This document shows positions 22,271-29,282 of a DNA stretch of 38,359 nt, piece after piece. The first letter of the stretch is position 1. The number at the start of each line of letters is the position of its first letter. Origin of the DNA: Limiplasma sp048370855 (lineage in GTDB: Bacteria; Bacillota; Clostridia; Christensenellales; Aristaeellaceae); NCBI GenBank assembly GCA_048370855.1, contig DBGEOK010000030.1, forward strand, positions 1 to 38,359. Direction: 5' to 3'. Both the position numbers and the translations under genes were made by a program. The notes under the pieces are model-generated. The model did no database searches, was not told the DNA's origin, and saw only the letters and a program-made list of their open reading frames with translations.

Positions 22271-24754
22271 TCAGCGAATTCCCAACAGCTCCAGCGCGCG
22301 CGGCAAGCCCGCCATCACTTCCGCCAGCTTTTGCTCGTCCACCTTGCGCACGGCAAGCATGGGAACCACCCAATGGCACATTGCGGTGTCGGCGGCGGCG
22401 AGAAAACCTCCGCGAACCTTGCGGGAGGCCACCTCGATAAAGCGGCGCATGCTTACAAACATCGTATCCGGCAGGCTCAGCTCCGTTTGGGAAAGCTCGT
22501 GCTTGATACGGTCAAACCACTTTTCCGCTTCGTCCAGCATAGGGTGGACGTCTGCGCGAATCGCCGCGAAGGAGGAAAGCGCGGCCGGCTCGAGGGCCGT
22601 CCATTCCGGCGGCCGGCCAAAGGCCCGTTTGCTTAACGCGGGCACGCTGACAACCGGGTAGGGGAGAAGCATGTCCATATCGGAGGGAACGGTTTCCATA
22701 TCCGTAAGGAACAGCGTTTTATGCCCAAACACAGACATCGTTTCGGTACCGAGGAATTGAACGGTTACCGTCGGCGTCCGCAGCGTATCCTCAGGCAGCA
22801 GGCTGACCATTTCCACATAGGAGCCCGGCGGAACCGCCGCCGAGACGCTCTGCAAGCCGAAGCTCTCCAGCAGAACCTGGGCAAAAAGCTGAGCCTCCGC
22901 CATGGCGGGGGCGCGGAAACAAACGGCGTCGTACAGCGAGAAGTCAATCAGCAGGCTCATCGCGTCGTCCTCGTTGAGGCTGAAGCCGCTGTCGTTCATA
23001 TGCACGCGCAGCTTTTCGGCCAGCTCCTGCTGGGCGTAGTGACGGCCCAGCACAGGCGAAAGCAGAACGCGCTGATCCCCAGCGCCGGTAAGGCAGCGCA
23101 TATGCGCCGCCAGAAAGTCGGTCGCCTGCGCCGCAACGCCGGAGCTGAAGGCCCGCGCGGCCTCGGTCAACTCCTGCCGGACGCTTTCCAGCCGCCGGAT
23201 ATCCTTTTCCAGATGCTCGGCCTCCTCGCGCCTTTTTCGGTTTAGGGAGGCGATGGCCTCGTCGCGGAATTTTTTTTCGTTTGCCCTGGCGGTCTCGAGC
23301 TGCATCAGCAGGCTCAGGCGCTCGGCTTCTATTTCGGCCAACTGCTCCTGCGCGGCGGTTGCGGCTTGCGTGCTGAGCCCTCCCTGGCGGAAGGCGCGCA
23401 GCATATCGCGCACAAAGCTCTCGTTTTGCATCAGCGCCGATATGGCCTGCTCGCGCATGTCCGCGTTCTGCCACACATATTCCATGCAGCCCTGCAAATT
23501 TTCAATCGGGTTATCCAAAAGCCCGTAAGCGGTTTGGCCAATTTCAGAGCCAAGCGTCCCGTCCCGGCGGCCCCGAAGCTGCTGGTCTACCACATGGTGC
23601 ATGGGCTCGGGATGGGTCGTGGTCCGGCTGATCTGGCCGGACGCTTTCATCAGGGGCGTTCCGGAGAAACGCGCGACCGCCTCCTGCGGCTCCTCCTCCT
23701 CGGCCTCGGGCAGTGCCTCCGGTTCGGCGGTCAAACGGTTTGCGCCCTCGCTCAGAGGCTGGGCCAGGCGTGAAATTTGCTGGTCAAACGGCAGCTCGGC
23801 ATCCAAAATGTCCAGCCGCGTGCCGATGGGAAGCGGAACCGTGTCCGGCTCGACGGCCTTTTCGACGTCCCGCTTGGCCTCCTCCTCCCTCAGCGCCTGC
23901 GCCGAACGCTCGACGCGCCGCGTGCGGGGGTCCAGCTTGATTCGGCTTGCCTTTTCAATGGCGGTCGGCTTTTGAACGACCCGCGCGGTCGCTTTTTCAG
24001 CCCGCGACGCGGCTTTTTCTTCCGACAGGGGCTGAAGATCGGCGCAATCCGATTCCGGAGGAGCTGAAACCGCTGCGAAAGGCGCGTCCGTTTCATCTCC
24101 GGCAGGGGCTTGCGAAGCGGGAGCCTCGTCCGCGCCCGCTTTGTCGCGGCGGCGCAGGGAGCTGCGGCGCTGACGCCAGGTAAGCGTCGCCTCCGGGTCC
24201 CAATAGATCAGATGGCTGCCCAAAAACGGAGAATCCACCATATGCAGCAGAAAACGGTCGTTGCCAAACGGCTTGAGCCCCGAGAGGTCGGTCGTATCGG
24301 CTGCTTCCTTGTCAACGGGGCCGTAAAGCACCTTGTTCTTATGCACAAGCACCTTTGGCGTCAGCGCGCTTTGCGCCGCCGCGCCGAGCTCCACTACCTC
24401 AAAGCAGCCGTCCTCGGTAAATTCGCAGATGACGTCGGAATAAATCGCAAACTGGTTGCGCTCTCCCTGCTCCGGCGCGTAATTGCGGTTTTGCCGCACC
24501 TTCAGCAGTTCCTTCCCGTCGCTGAGCAGATGGATGACGCACAGGCCGCCGAGCGCCCGCATCCTTTCTTTAAAAGTGCTTTGCTCCCGCTTGTCGGGAA
24601 CGATTCTCAGGCTTCCCTCGTCCGGGAAATCCTCCGCGCCGCCGCGAAAAGTGCATCCCTCGCGGGTGCATAGCGGAATAACGCGAAAAATGACGCGCTG
24701 CTTGTTGTCCTCCTCAACGTATGCCAGCGAAATGGTGCCGTTGATTTCCTTCAT
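22271..24754 (-). CDS. large cytoplasmic protein of unknown family
   Basis: 827 residues, not recognised. No signal peptide or membrane span. Residues 1-205 form a compact alpha/beta part (GTISLAYVEEDNKQRVIFRVIPL, GGLCVIHLLSDGKELL, KVLVHKNKVLYGPV). About 205-370 is a charged, low-complexity linker with repeated Ala/Glu/Pro stretches. About 390-440 is a short block (PIENLQGCMEYVWQNADMR), and about 455-545 is a predicted coiled coil (EQLAEIEAERLSLLMQLETA... EEAEHLEKDIRRLES). The C-terminal 280 residues are mixed alpha/beta with LFLTDMETVPSDMDMLLPYP, which faintly recalls a degenerate AAA/McrB-type Walker B region, but no Walker A is present; treat that as speculation. The start at 24754 has only a weak AGGGG about 13 bases upstream. 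A tandem GAATGAAC repeat (24793-24800 and 24807-24814) lies just upstream. Confidence 0.7.
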   Translation of the reverse strand: MKEINGTISLAYVEEDNKQRVIFRVIPLCTREGCTFRGGAEDFPDEGSLRIVPDKREQSTFKERMRALGGLCVIHLLSDGKELLKVRQNRNYAPEQGERNQFAIYSDVICEFTEDGCFEVVELGAAAQSALTPKVLVHKNKVLYGPVDKEAADTTDLSGLKPFGNDRFLLHMVDSPFLGSHLIYWDPEATLTWRQRRSSLRRRDKAGADEAPASQAPAGDETDAPFAAVSAPPESDCADLQPLSEEKAASRAEKATARVVQKPTAIEKASRIKLDPRTRRVERSAQALREEEAKRDVEKAVEPDTVPLPIGTRLDILDAELPFDQQISRLAQPLSEGANRLTAEPEALPEAEEEEPQEAVARFSGTPLMKASGQISRTTTHPEPMHHVVDQQLRGRRDGTLGSEIGQTAYGLLDNPIENLQGCMEYVWQNADMREQAISALMQNESFVRDMLRAFRQGGLSTQAATAAQEQLAEIEAERLSLLMQLETARANEKKFRDEAIASLNRKRREEAEHLEKDIRRLESVRQELTEAARAFSSGVAAQATDFLAAHMRCLTGAGDQRVLLSPVLGRHYAQQELAEKLRVHMNDSGFSLNEDDAMSLLIDFSLYDAVCFRAPAMAEAQLFAQVLLESFGLQSVSAAVPPGSYVEMVSLLPEDTLRTPTVTVQFLGTETMSVFGHKTLFLTDMETVPSDMDMLLPYPVVSVPALSKRAFGRPPEWTALEPAALSSFAAIRADVHPMLDEAEKWFDRIKHELSQTELSLPDTMFVSMRRFIEVASRKVRGGFLAAADTAMCHWVVPMLAVRKVDEQKLAEVMAGLPRALELLGIR

Positions 24755-24941
24755 ACATGAATTAACCCCTTTAATCTCTCAGTGTGCCCATCGAATGAAC
24801 AATTATGAATGAACCATGAACACCGTACCAGTTTAATCTTGATTTTCCTTTTCGTCAATAGCTTCCCCCATTTTGCGGAAAAGATATCAGAATTTCGTGC
24901 AGCGGGAGGATGAAAACTGTGTAACAGCTCATACTTTTGTA
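24755..24941. other. intergenic region upstream of the 827-residue gene
   Basis: AT-richer interval of divergent genes. Two direct GAATGAAC copies (24793-24800 and 24807-24814, spaced 14 bases start to start) and a related CATGAAC next to them lie where the promoter of the minus-strand gene would be; a possible -10 (CATAAT on the minus strand) lacks a good -35. Nothing else is seen. Confidence 0.3.
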
Positions 24942-24970
24942 TTGACTTTTTAATAATTTCGTAATATATT
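24942..24970 (+). promoter_or_regulatory. SigA-type promoter of the peptidoglycan-binding protein gene
   Basis: TTGACT (24942-24947), 17-base spacer, TATATT (24965-24970), about 70 bases before the ATG at 25039. Confidence 0.75.
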
Positions 24971-25038
24971 GATGGGGAGCTCGCGGGGCGCCGTCAGGGA
25001 CGCGCCGCCCGCAGAATCGCGTAAGGAGGAGCTTGAAA

Positions 25039-26370
25039 ATGAAAATGGAGGCAAATCCGATGATTTTTCGCATGGCCAAAGGCGCTCTTTGCTTGGCGCT
25101 GACGCTTGCGCTATTATTAGGCAGCCTGGTTTTACCCGCCGCCGCCTATGCGGCGGATACGGGCGTCGTGACGGCCAAGGTGGTTATGAGGAAATCCGCA
25201 GACAAGGAATCCCGCGCCCTGCAAACGCTTCCAAAGGGCGAGGAGGTGAAGCTGCTGGGGACGTCGGGGGATTTTTACAAGGTCAACTACGGCAGCTACA
25301 CCGGGTATATTATGAAAAAATATGTGAAGGCGAGCGCCGACGCCGTCTCTAAGGCCGCCTCCAAAATCTCCGGGCTGGGAACGCCTCCCGGCGTGATGCG
25401 CGTGGGAGACAGCAACGCGGATGTCAAAAAGCTTCAGCAGGCGCTGGAGATCCTGGGCTATTACGATGGTAAGATCGACGGGGATTATGGCAAAGGAACC
25501 ACCGCCGCGGTTATGCAATATCAGAAGGACAAGGGACTGGAGATTGACGGCTATGCGGGTAAAACGACGGTCGCCAGCATCTTTGGAAGCTGCGGAAAGG
25601 TTTCGCTGACCACACAGCCCGATCCGACCGAGGCCGCGGCGTCCGGAAAGGCCGCCGGCGCTTCGTCGACAAAGACCGGCTCGAAATATCAGACGGTCGA
25701 CAGCATCTCTGAGATTGGCTCCGCGCCGTCCGCGTGCAAGGAGGGCGATACCGGAACCAATGTGGTCAAGCTTCAGCAGGCGCTGGAATGCCTTGGTTAT
25801 TATTCGGGCGGAATCGACGGGGATTATGGCGCGGGCACCGTGGCGGCGGTCAAGAAGCTGCAAAAAAACCGCGGCATGAAGGAGGACGGCATTGCGGGCG
25901 CCTCCACGCTGCGGGTGATCTTCGGCGGCAGCGCGGACGCGGACTCCACGGACTCCAAAACCTACAAAACCGAGACGTTGGACTGGTTTGAGGATAAGAT
26001 GACAAACGTTATCCCCAAAAACGCGAAGGTGACCATCAAAGACGTCAAAACCGGGAAGACCTTCGAGGCCGTTCGCTGGTCCGGCGCAAACCATATGGAT
26101 ACCGAGCCCCGTACCGCGGAGGATACCGCGATCCTCAAAAGCATTTATGGCGGAAGCTGGAGCTGGAGCCGACGGGCGATTCTGGTGCGCTACAACGGTC
26201 ATGTGTACGCCGCCTCCATGAACGGCATGCCGCATGGGACCACCACGATCTCCAACGGGTTTGACGGCCATTTCTGCGTCCATTTTAAAAACAGCATGAC
26301 CCATGGAAGCAAAAAGGTGGACCCGGACCATCAGAGCGCGGTGACCACGGCGAGCAAGGCGACCTGGTGA
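25039..26370 (+). CDS. secreted SH3/peptidoglycan-binding protein
   Basis: 443 residues. Signal peptide (hydrophobic run about residues 14-33, cleavage near AYAAD). Then a bacterial SH3 domain (about 40-98, VVMRKSADKESRALQTLPKGEEV...YTGYI), and two PG_binding_1 repeats (about 118-185 and 232-300, each DVKKLQQALEILGYY-DGKIDGDYG-type with TTAAVMQYQ / TVAAVKKLQ). The last ~130 residues are a conserved-looking beta-rich domain (KTETLDWFEDKMTNVIPKNAKV, GANHMDTEPRT, GFDGHFCVHFKNSMTHGSKK, DPDHQ) with several His and one Cys that might be catalytic or metal-binding; this is not the YkuD SHGC motif. Likely a cell-wall-bound hydrolase or its partner in sporulation or vegetative murein turnover. AAGGAGG at 25023-25029 is 9 bases before the ATG at 25039; a TTG at 25033 is too close. 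Confidence 0.9.
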   Translation: MKMEANPMIFRMAKGALCLALTLALLLGSLVLPAAAYAADTGVVTAKVVMRKSADKESRALQTLPKGEEVKLLGTSGDFYKVNYGSYTGYIMKKYVKASADAVSKAASKISGLGTPPGVMRVGDSNADVKKLQQALEILGYYDGKIDGDYGKGTTAAVMQYQKDKGLEIDGYAGKTTVASIFGSCGKVSLTTQPDPTEAAASGKAAGASSTKTGSKYQTVDSISEIGSAPSACKEGDTGTNVVKLQQALECLGYYSGGIDGDYGAGTVAAVKKLQKNRGMKEDGIAGASTLRVIFGGSADADSTDSKTYKTETLDWFEDKMTNVIPKNAKVTIKDVKTGKTFEAVRWSGANHMDTEPRTAEDTAILKSIYGGSWSWSRRAILVRYNGHVYAASMNGMPHGTTTISNGFDGHFCVHFKNSMTHGSKKVDPDHQSAVTTASKATW

Positions 26371-26433
26371 CGGGAACGCGCGGTCAGGCTGGACGGTCGG
26401 GCCGCGCCTGAAATAGAAAAAACGGCTGGCAGC

Positions 26434-26477
26434 ACAATCCGCGGGCGCGCGCAGGAACGCCCCCGCGGATTGTTTTT
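26434..26477 (+). terminator. intrinsic terminator of the peptidoglycan-binding protein gene
   Basis: Perfect 12-base arms ACAATCCGCGGG (26434-26445) and complement (26462-26473) with a 16-base loop, followed by TTTTTC. Clear Rho-independent terminator about 65 bases after the stop. Confidence 0.9.
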
Positions 26478-26502
26478 CGCGCATAGGGCTCACACGCCGC
26501 GG

Positions 26503-26655
26503 ACCGTCGAAAAAGCGCGCCTTACGACGATCTTTTCAAACGAGAACAGATAGGAAATGTTTCGGCCAAGGCCGAAACGCCCCCGCCCGTTTAGCAAAGC
26601 CAGGCGATACGATTTCATTTGGAGGGGCCGCGCTCCTCGAGGCCACCCTCAGAAA
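26503..26655 (-). repeat. dispersed repeat B, copy 2
   Basis: Begins with CCGTCGAAAAAGC, as in the complete copy near the window end. Contains a perfect 9-base GTTTCGGCC-AA-GGCCGAAAC hairpin (26559-26578), then GCAAAGCCAGGCGATACGATTT and TTGGAGGGG. The hairpin of copy 3 at the same place is GTTTGCGGC/GCCGCAAAC, so both arms have changed together. The second hairpin (GCCTGGC in copy 3) is decayed here. It lies in the 423-base gap before the RpiR regulator gene. Confidence 0.7.
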
Positions 26656-26720
26656 GGAGCTTCTGACTGCCAAAATTTTATTATAAGTTTCAAATAGAAT
26701 ACTGTTAGAATGAAATGCTG

Positions 26721-26749
26721 TTGACAGGCAAAATGCACGATGATAGAAT
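26721..26749 (+). promoter_or_regulatory. SigA-type promoter of the RpiR regulator gene
   Basis: Perfect TTGACA (26721-26726), 17-base spacer, TAGAAT (26744-26749). About 40 bases before the ATG at 26794. Confidence 0.85.
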
Positions 26750-26793
26750 AGGCTAATCATACAAATACGGAAGAAGCAATGGAGGGCGCAGCT

Positions 26794-27690
26794 ATGTGCA
26801 AGGATATTTTGGCCTCTGTCAAATGCTGCTACCAATCCCTGACGCGGGTTGAGCAGAAAATTGCGGATTATTTGACGGCCCACGCCGGCGAAGTGTCCGG
26901 CATGACCATCACGCAGTTTTCAGACAGATGCGGGGTGGCTCAAAGCACTGTTTTTCGTTTCTGCAGGCGGATCGCCAACTGCGGCTTTCCTGAGTTTCGC
27001 ATGGCGCTGGCGCTATCTCTGAAGGCCGCACAAGCGGAGCCGGAGCTGGCCGACTGCATCGTAGCCCAGGACGATCCCATAGATACGATGGAGGAAAAGA
27101 TCTATCATAACAGCCTTGCCGTGCTGCGCGAGACCAAGCAAATGCTGGGCGCGGGGGAAATAGATGCCGCCGTAAATCATTTGCTTGACGCCGAGCGCGT
27201 TTTGTTTATCGGCGTCGGAAGCTCCATGACCTCGGCGATTGACGCCTACCACCGCTTCCTGCATTTAACGCCAAAGGTTTGCTGCTCGATGGACGTGCGG
27301 GCTCAGGAGCTGCTCGCCGGTACGCTGACGTCCAAAGACATGGCGGTTGCGTTCAGCTACAGCGGGTCCGCGAGGGAAACGGTGGATATGGCGCGGCAGA
27401 TCAAGCGCAACGGGGCTTACCTCGTCGGCATTACACGGTTTGCGCATTCGCCCCTGTTTGAAATATGCGACCAGTGCTTTTTGTGCGGCGGAAACGCCGG
27501 GCCGTTCCAATCCGGGAAGAGCGGGGTAAAAATTGCCCATGCCTTTCTAATGGAAACCCTATGCGTGGGGTATTGCGTAAAGGCGAAGCTTTCCTGGACG
27601 GGCGCTCCGGGCGTGGGCGCGCCGAAGGAGGAAAACGGCGGGCTGCTACCGTCGGACCTTTCAACGTTCAAGGGCGTTCAGCTTTTATAA
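26794..27690 (+). CDS. MurR/RpiR family transcriptional regulator
   Basis: 298 residues. Residues 1-77 are the RpiR HTH (LTRVEQKIADYLTAHAGEVSGMTITQFSDRCGVAQSTVFRFCRRI), and about 105-245 form a SIS sugar-phosphate-binding domain (VLFIGVGSSMTSAIDAYHRFLHL, AVAFSYSGSARETVDMAR). Family members repress or activate sugar or amino-sugar genes in response to a sugar phosphate. Here no sugar gene is adjacent, so the regulon is unclear. GGAGGG is 7 bases before the ATG at 26794; an earlier ATG at 26779 overlaps that site and is a poorer start. The 3' end is only 15 bases from the convergent spoIIR gene, with no terminator visible between them. Confidence 0.93.
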   Translation: MCKDILASVKCCYQSLTRVEQKIADYLTAHAGEVSGMTITQFSDRCGVAQSTVFRFCRRIANCGFPEFRMALALSLKAAQAEPELADCIVAQDDPIDTMEEKIYHNSLAVLRETKQMLGAGEIDAAVNHLLDAERVLFIGVGSSMTSAIDAYHRFLHLTPKVCCSMDVRAQELLAGTLTSKDMAVAFSYSGSARETVDMARQIKRNGAYLVGITRFAHSPLFEICDQCFLCGGNAGPFQSGKSGVKIAHAFLMETLCVGYCVKAKLSWTGAPGVGAPKEENGGLLPSDLSTFKGVQLL

Positions 27691-27705
27691 ACGACCGCCA
27701 TGCCG

Positions 27706-28359
27706 TCAGCCGCCGCATGCGGGCCAGCAGTGAAAAATCCTCTCGCAGTTCCAGGTCACGGTCTCCGCCTCGGCTTCCGGGGCCGCGGACTGCCAGGGTT
27801 CGTCGCTGGCAGCCGCCAGGCAAAGGCTTGGAAAGAGGACGCACCACCAGTTTTTCCCCGTGCCGCTTCCCAAGGTGACGCGAAGGCCGCGGTATTCCCC
27901 TTCCGGAAGCGTTACCTGCCCGTACCGTTTTTCCGGCAGCGTCAGCACGCCGGCCTCCGCGGCTACGGGACCGTTAAAGCCGTTATCGCGGGCGCACAGC
28001 TCCGCTACCTCGCGCATCCGCTCCGCGTTTTCCTTCAGCATCGCATAAACCGTGTCCGCGTCCTGGGCGCCGGCTTTGGCAAGCTGTTGGCCGAAATCGC
28101 TGAGAATTGCATCCCGGACGGCAAGCTTGACGCGCTGGGCCTCGCCGCTGTCGTTGTCGGCGAGCACGTGCAGACGGATGACCTCCCCGCGCAGGTAGGC
28201 GTCCCAAAGAAGCGTTTCCTCATGGCTCAGCCCGGCTTCCTCGGCAAAGGCAAGCGGGGCGCTCAGCGCCAGGCCAAACATCAACGCCGCAGCCGCCAGC
28301 AGGAGCAATTCCGGTAAAACCGCCCGAAAGGCGGACGGGCCCGCGTACTTTTTCAGCAT
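27706..28359 (-). CDS. spoIIR: stage II sporulation protein R
   Basis: 217 residues. An N-terminal hydrophobic helix (about residues 13-38) directs export from the forespore into the intermembrane space, where SpoIIR activates the SpoIIGA protease that processes pro-SigE. Family motifs: VIRLHVLADNDSGEAQRVKL AVRDAIL (residues about 57-85), YGQVTLPEGEYRGLRVTLGSGTGKNWWCVLFPSLC (about 145-180). GGGAGGG is 6-7 bases before the ATG at 28359. Expected to be SigF-controlled in the forespore; I could not identify a convincing SigF promoter. With YunB it shows that the host forms endospores. Confidence 0.95.
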   Translation of the reverse strand: MLKKYAGPSAFRAVLPELLLLAAAALMFGLALSAPLAFAEEAGLSHEETLLWDAYLRGEVIRLHVLADNDSGEAQRVKLAVRDAILSDFGQQLAKAGAQDADTVYAMLKENAERMREVAELCARDNGFNGPVAAEAGVLTLPEKRYGQVTLPEGEYRGLRVTLGSGTGKNWWCVLFPSLCLAAASDEPWQSAAPEAEAETVTWNCERIFHCWPACGG

Positions 28360-28478
28360 GTCAATCCCTCCCCCGGCTAGCGTGCCCGGGAGCGGGAAAG
28401 CGTATACGCGGGCCTATACAGAGAAAATCCCTATGAGCAGCGTTGAAGCAAAAAAAGCGACGTTCGGGCCATTCACGG

Positions 28479-28506
28479 TTGAATTTTCGCTTAAATGGTG
28501 TATGCT
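28479..28506 (+). promoter_or_regulatory. promoter of the peptidase-helicase-TraB run
   Basis: TTGAAT (28479-28484), 16-base spacer, TATGCT (28501-28506). About 60 bases before the ATG at 28567. The remaining 28360-28478 interval, upstream of spoIIR, has no gene. Confidence 0.6.
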
Positions 28507-28566
28507 ATGGATGTGGCGGCAGCTTTGACCGCGCCGCCGATTTTTGATTGTCGGAGGATGGAAGGC

Positions 28567-29250
28567 ATGTTCTATTGGGATTGGACAATGCTGATTATCA
28601 TTCCGGGCCTGCTGCTGGGCCTGTGGGCGCAGGGAAGGGTCAGCGCCGCGTTCCATAAGTATTCCCGGGTCAACGCCGGGCGGGGTGAAACGGCGGACAG
28701 CGTGGCCCGCGTGCTTCTCAACCATCATGGCTGCGGCAAGGTAAGCATCCAGGAAATCAGGGGCAACCTGACGGACCATTACGATCCGCGCTCAAACACG
28801 CTGCGCCTGAGCGACGGCGTGTACGGCTCCCAAAGCGTGGCGGCCATCGGGGTGGCGGCCCATGAGTGCGGCCATGCGATGCAGCAGCGCGAGGGGTATG
28901 CGCCTCTCAAGCTGCGCACGGCCATCGTGCCGGTGGTGAATATCGGCAGCAACCTCTATTTCCCCATCTTTCTGCTGGGCTTGGTGTTTAGCTGGCAGCC
29001 GTTGATTTACGTCGGCATCGCCTGTTTCTCCCTGACGCTGGTGTTCGCGCTGATAACGCTGCCTGTGGAATTTAACGCGAGCAGCCGCGCCCTGGCCGCG
29101 CTGAGCGGCGGCGGATACCTCACGGAGGAAGAGCTGGCCGGCGCGCGCGCGGTGCTCAACGCGGCCGCCATGACGTATGTGGCTTCGGTTATCAGCAGCC
29201 TGCTGCAGCTTGTGCGCCTGCTTCTTCTCTCTCGCAACAGGCGGGACTAA
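28567..29250 (+). CDS. neutral zinc metallopeptidase, YugP type
   Basis: 227 residues. Zinc motif HECGH (HExxH form, in AAHECGHAMQQ, about residues 97-101). The protein has an N-terminal hydrophobic segment (about 6-20) and two or three more membrane helices after the active site (VPVVNIGSNLYFPIFLLGLVF, LIYVGIACFSLTLVFALITL and the C-terminal AAAMTYVASVISSLL), typical of this family; the downstream acid EFNASSRAL region carries the third zinc ligand. Role in Bacillus is not established. CGGAGG is 9 bases before the ATG at 28567; the frame is open back to 28495 but earlier starts lie in or before the ribosome-binding site. First gene of a run with the helicase (32 bases downstream) and TraB-like protein. 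Confidence 0.92.
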   Translation: MFYWDWTMLIIIPGLLLGLWAQGRVSAAFHKYSRVNAGRGETADSVARVLLNHHGCGKVSIQEIRGNLTDHYDPRSNTLRLSDGVYGSQSVAAIGVAAHECGHAMQQREGYAPLKLRTAIVPVVNIGSNLYFPIFLLGLVFSWQPLIYVGIACFSLTLVFALITLPVEFNASSRALAALSGGGYLTEEELAGARAVLNAAAMTYVASVISSLLQLVRLLLLSRNRRD

Positions 29251-29282
29251 AGCCACTCAAAAAAACAGGGAGGGCCTCCGCC

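Noticed and set aside
25132..26493. 453-codon open frame antisense to the peptidoglycan-binding protein gene
   Set aside because: Complementary to the SH3 and binding repeats; no start signal or domain.
28360..28478. Possible SigF promoter for spoIIR
   Set aside because: GTATA motifs occur, but no GGnnAnAnT -10 follows at 16 bases.
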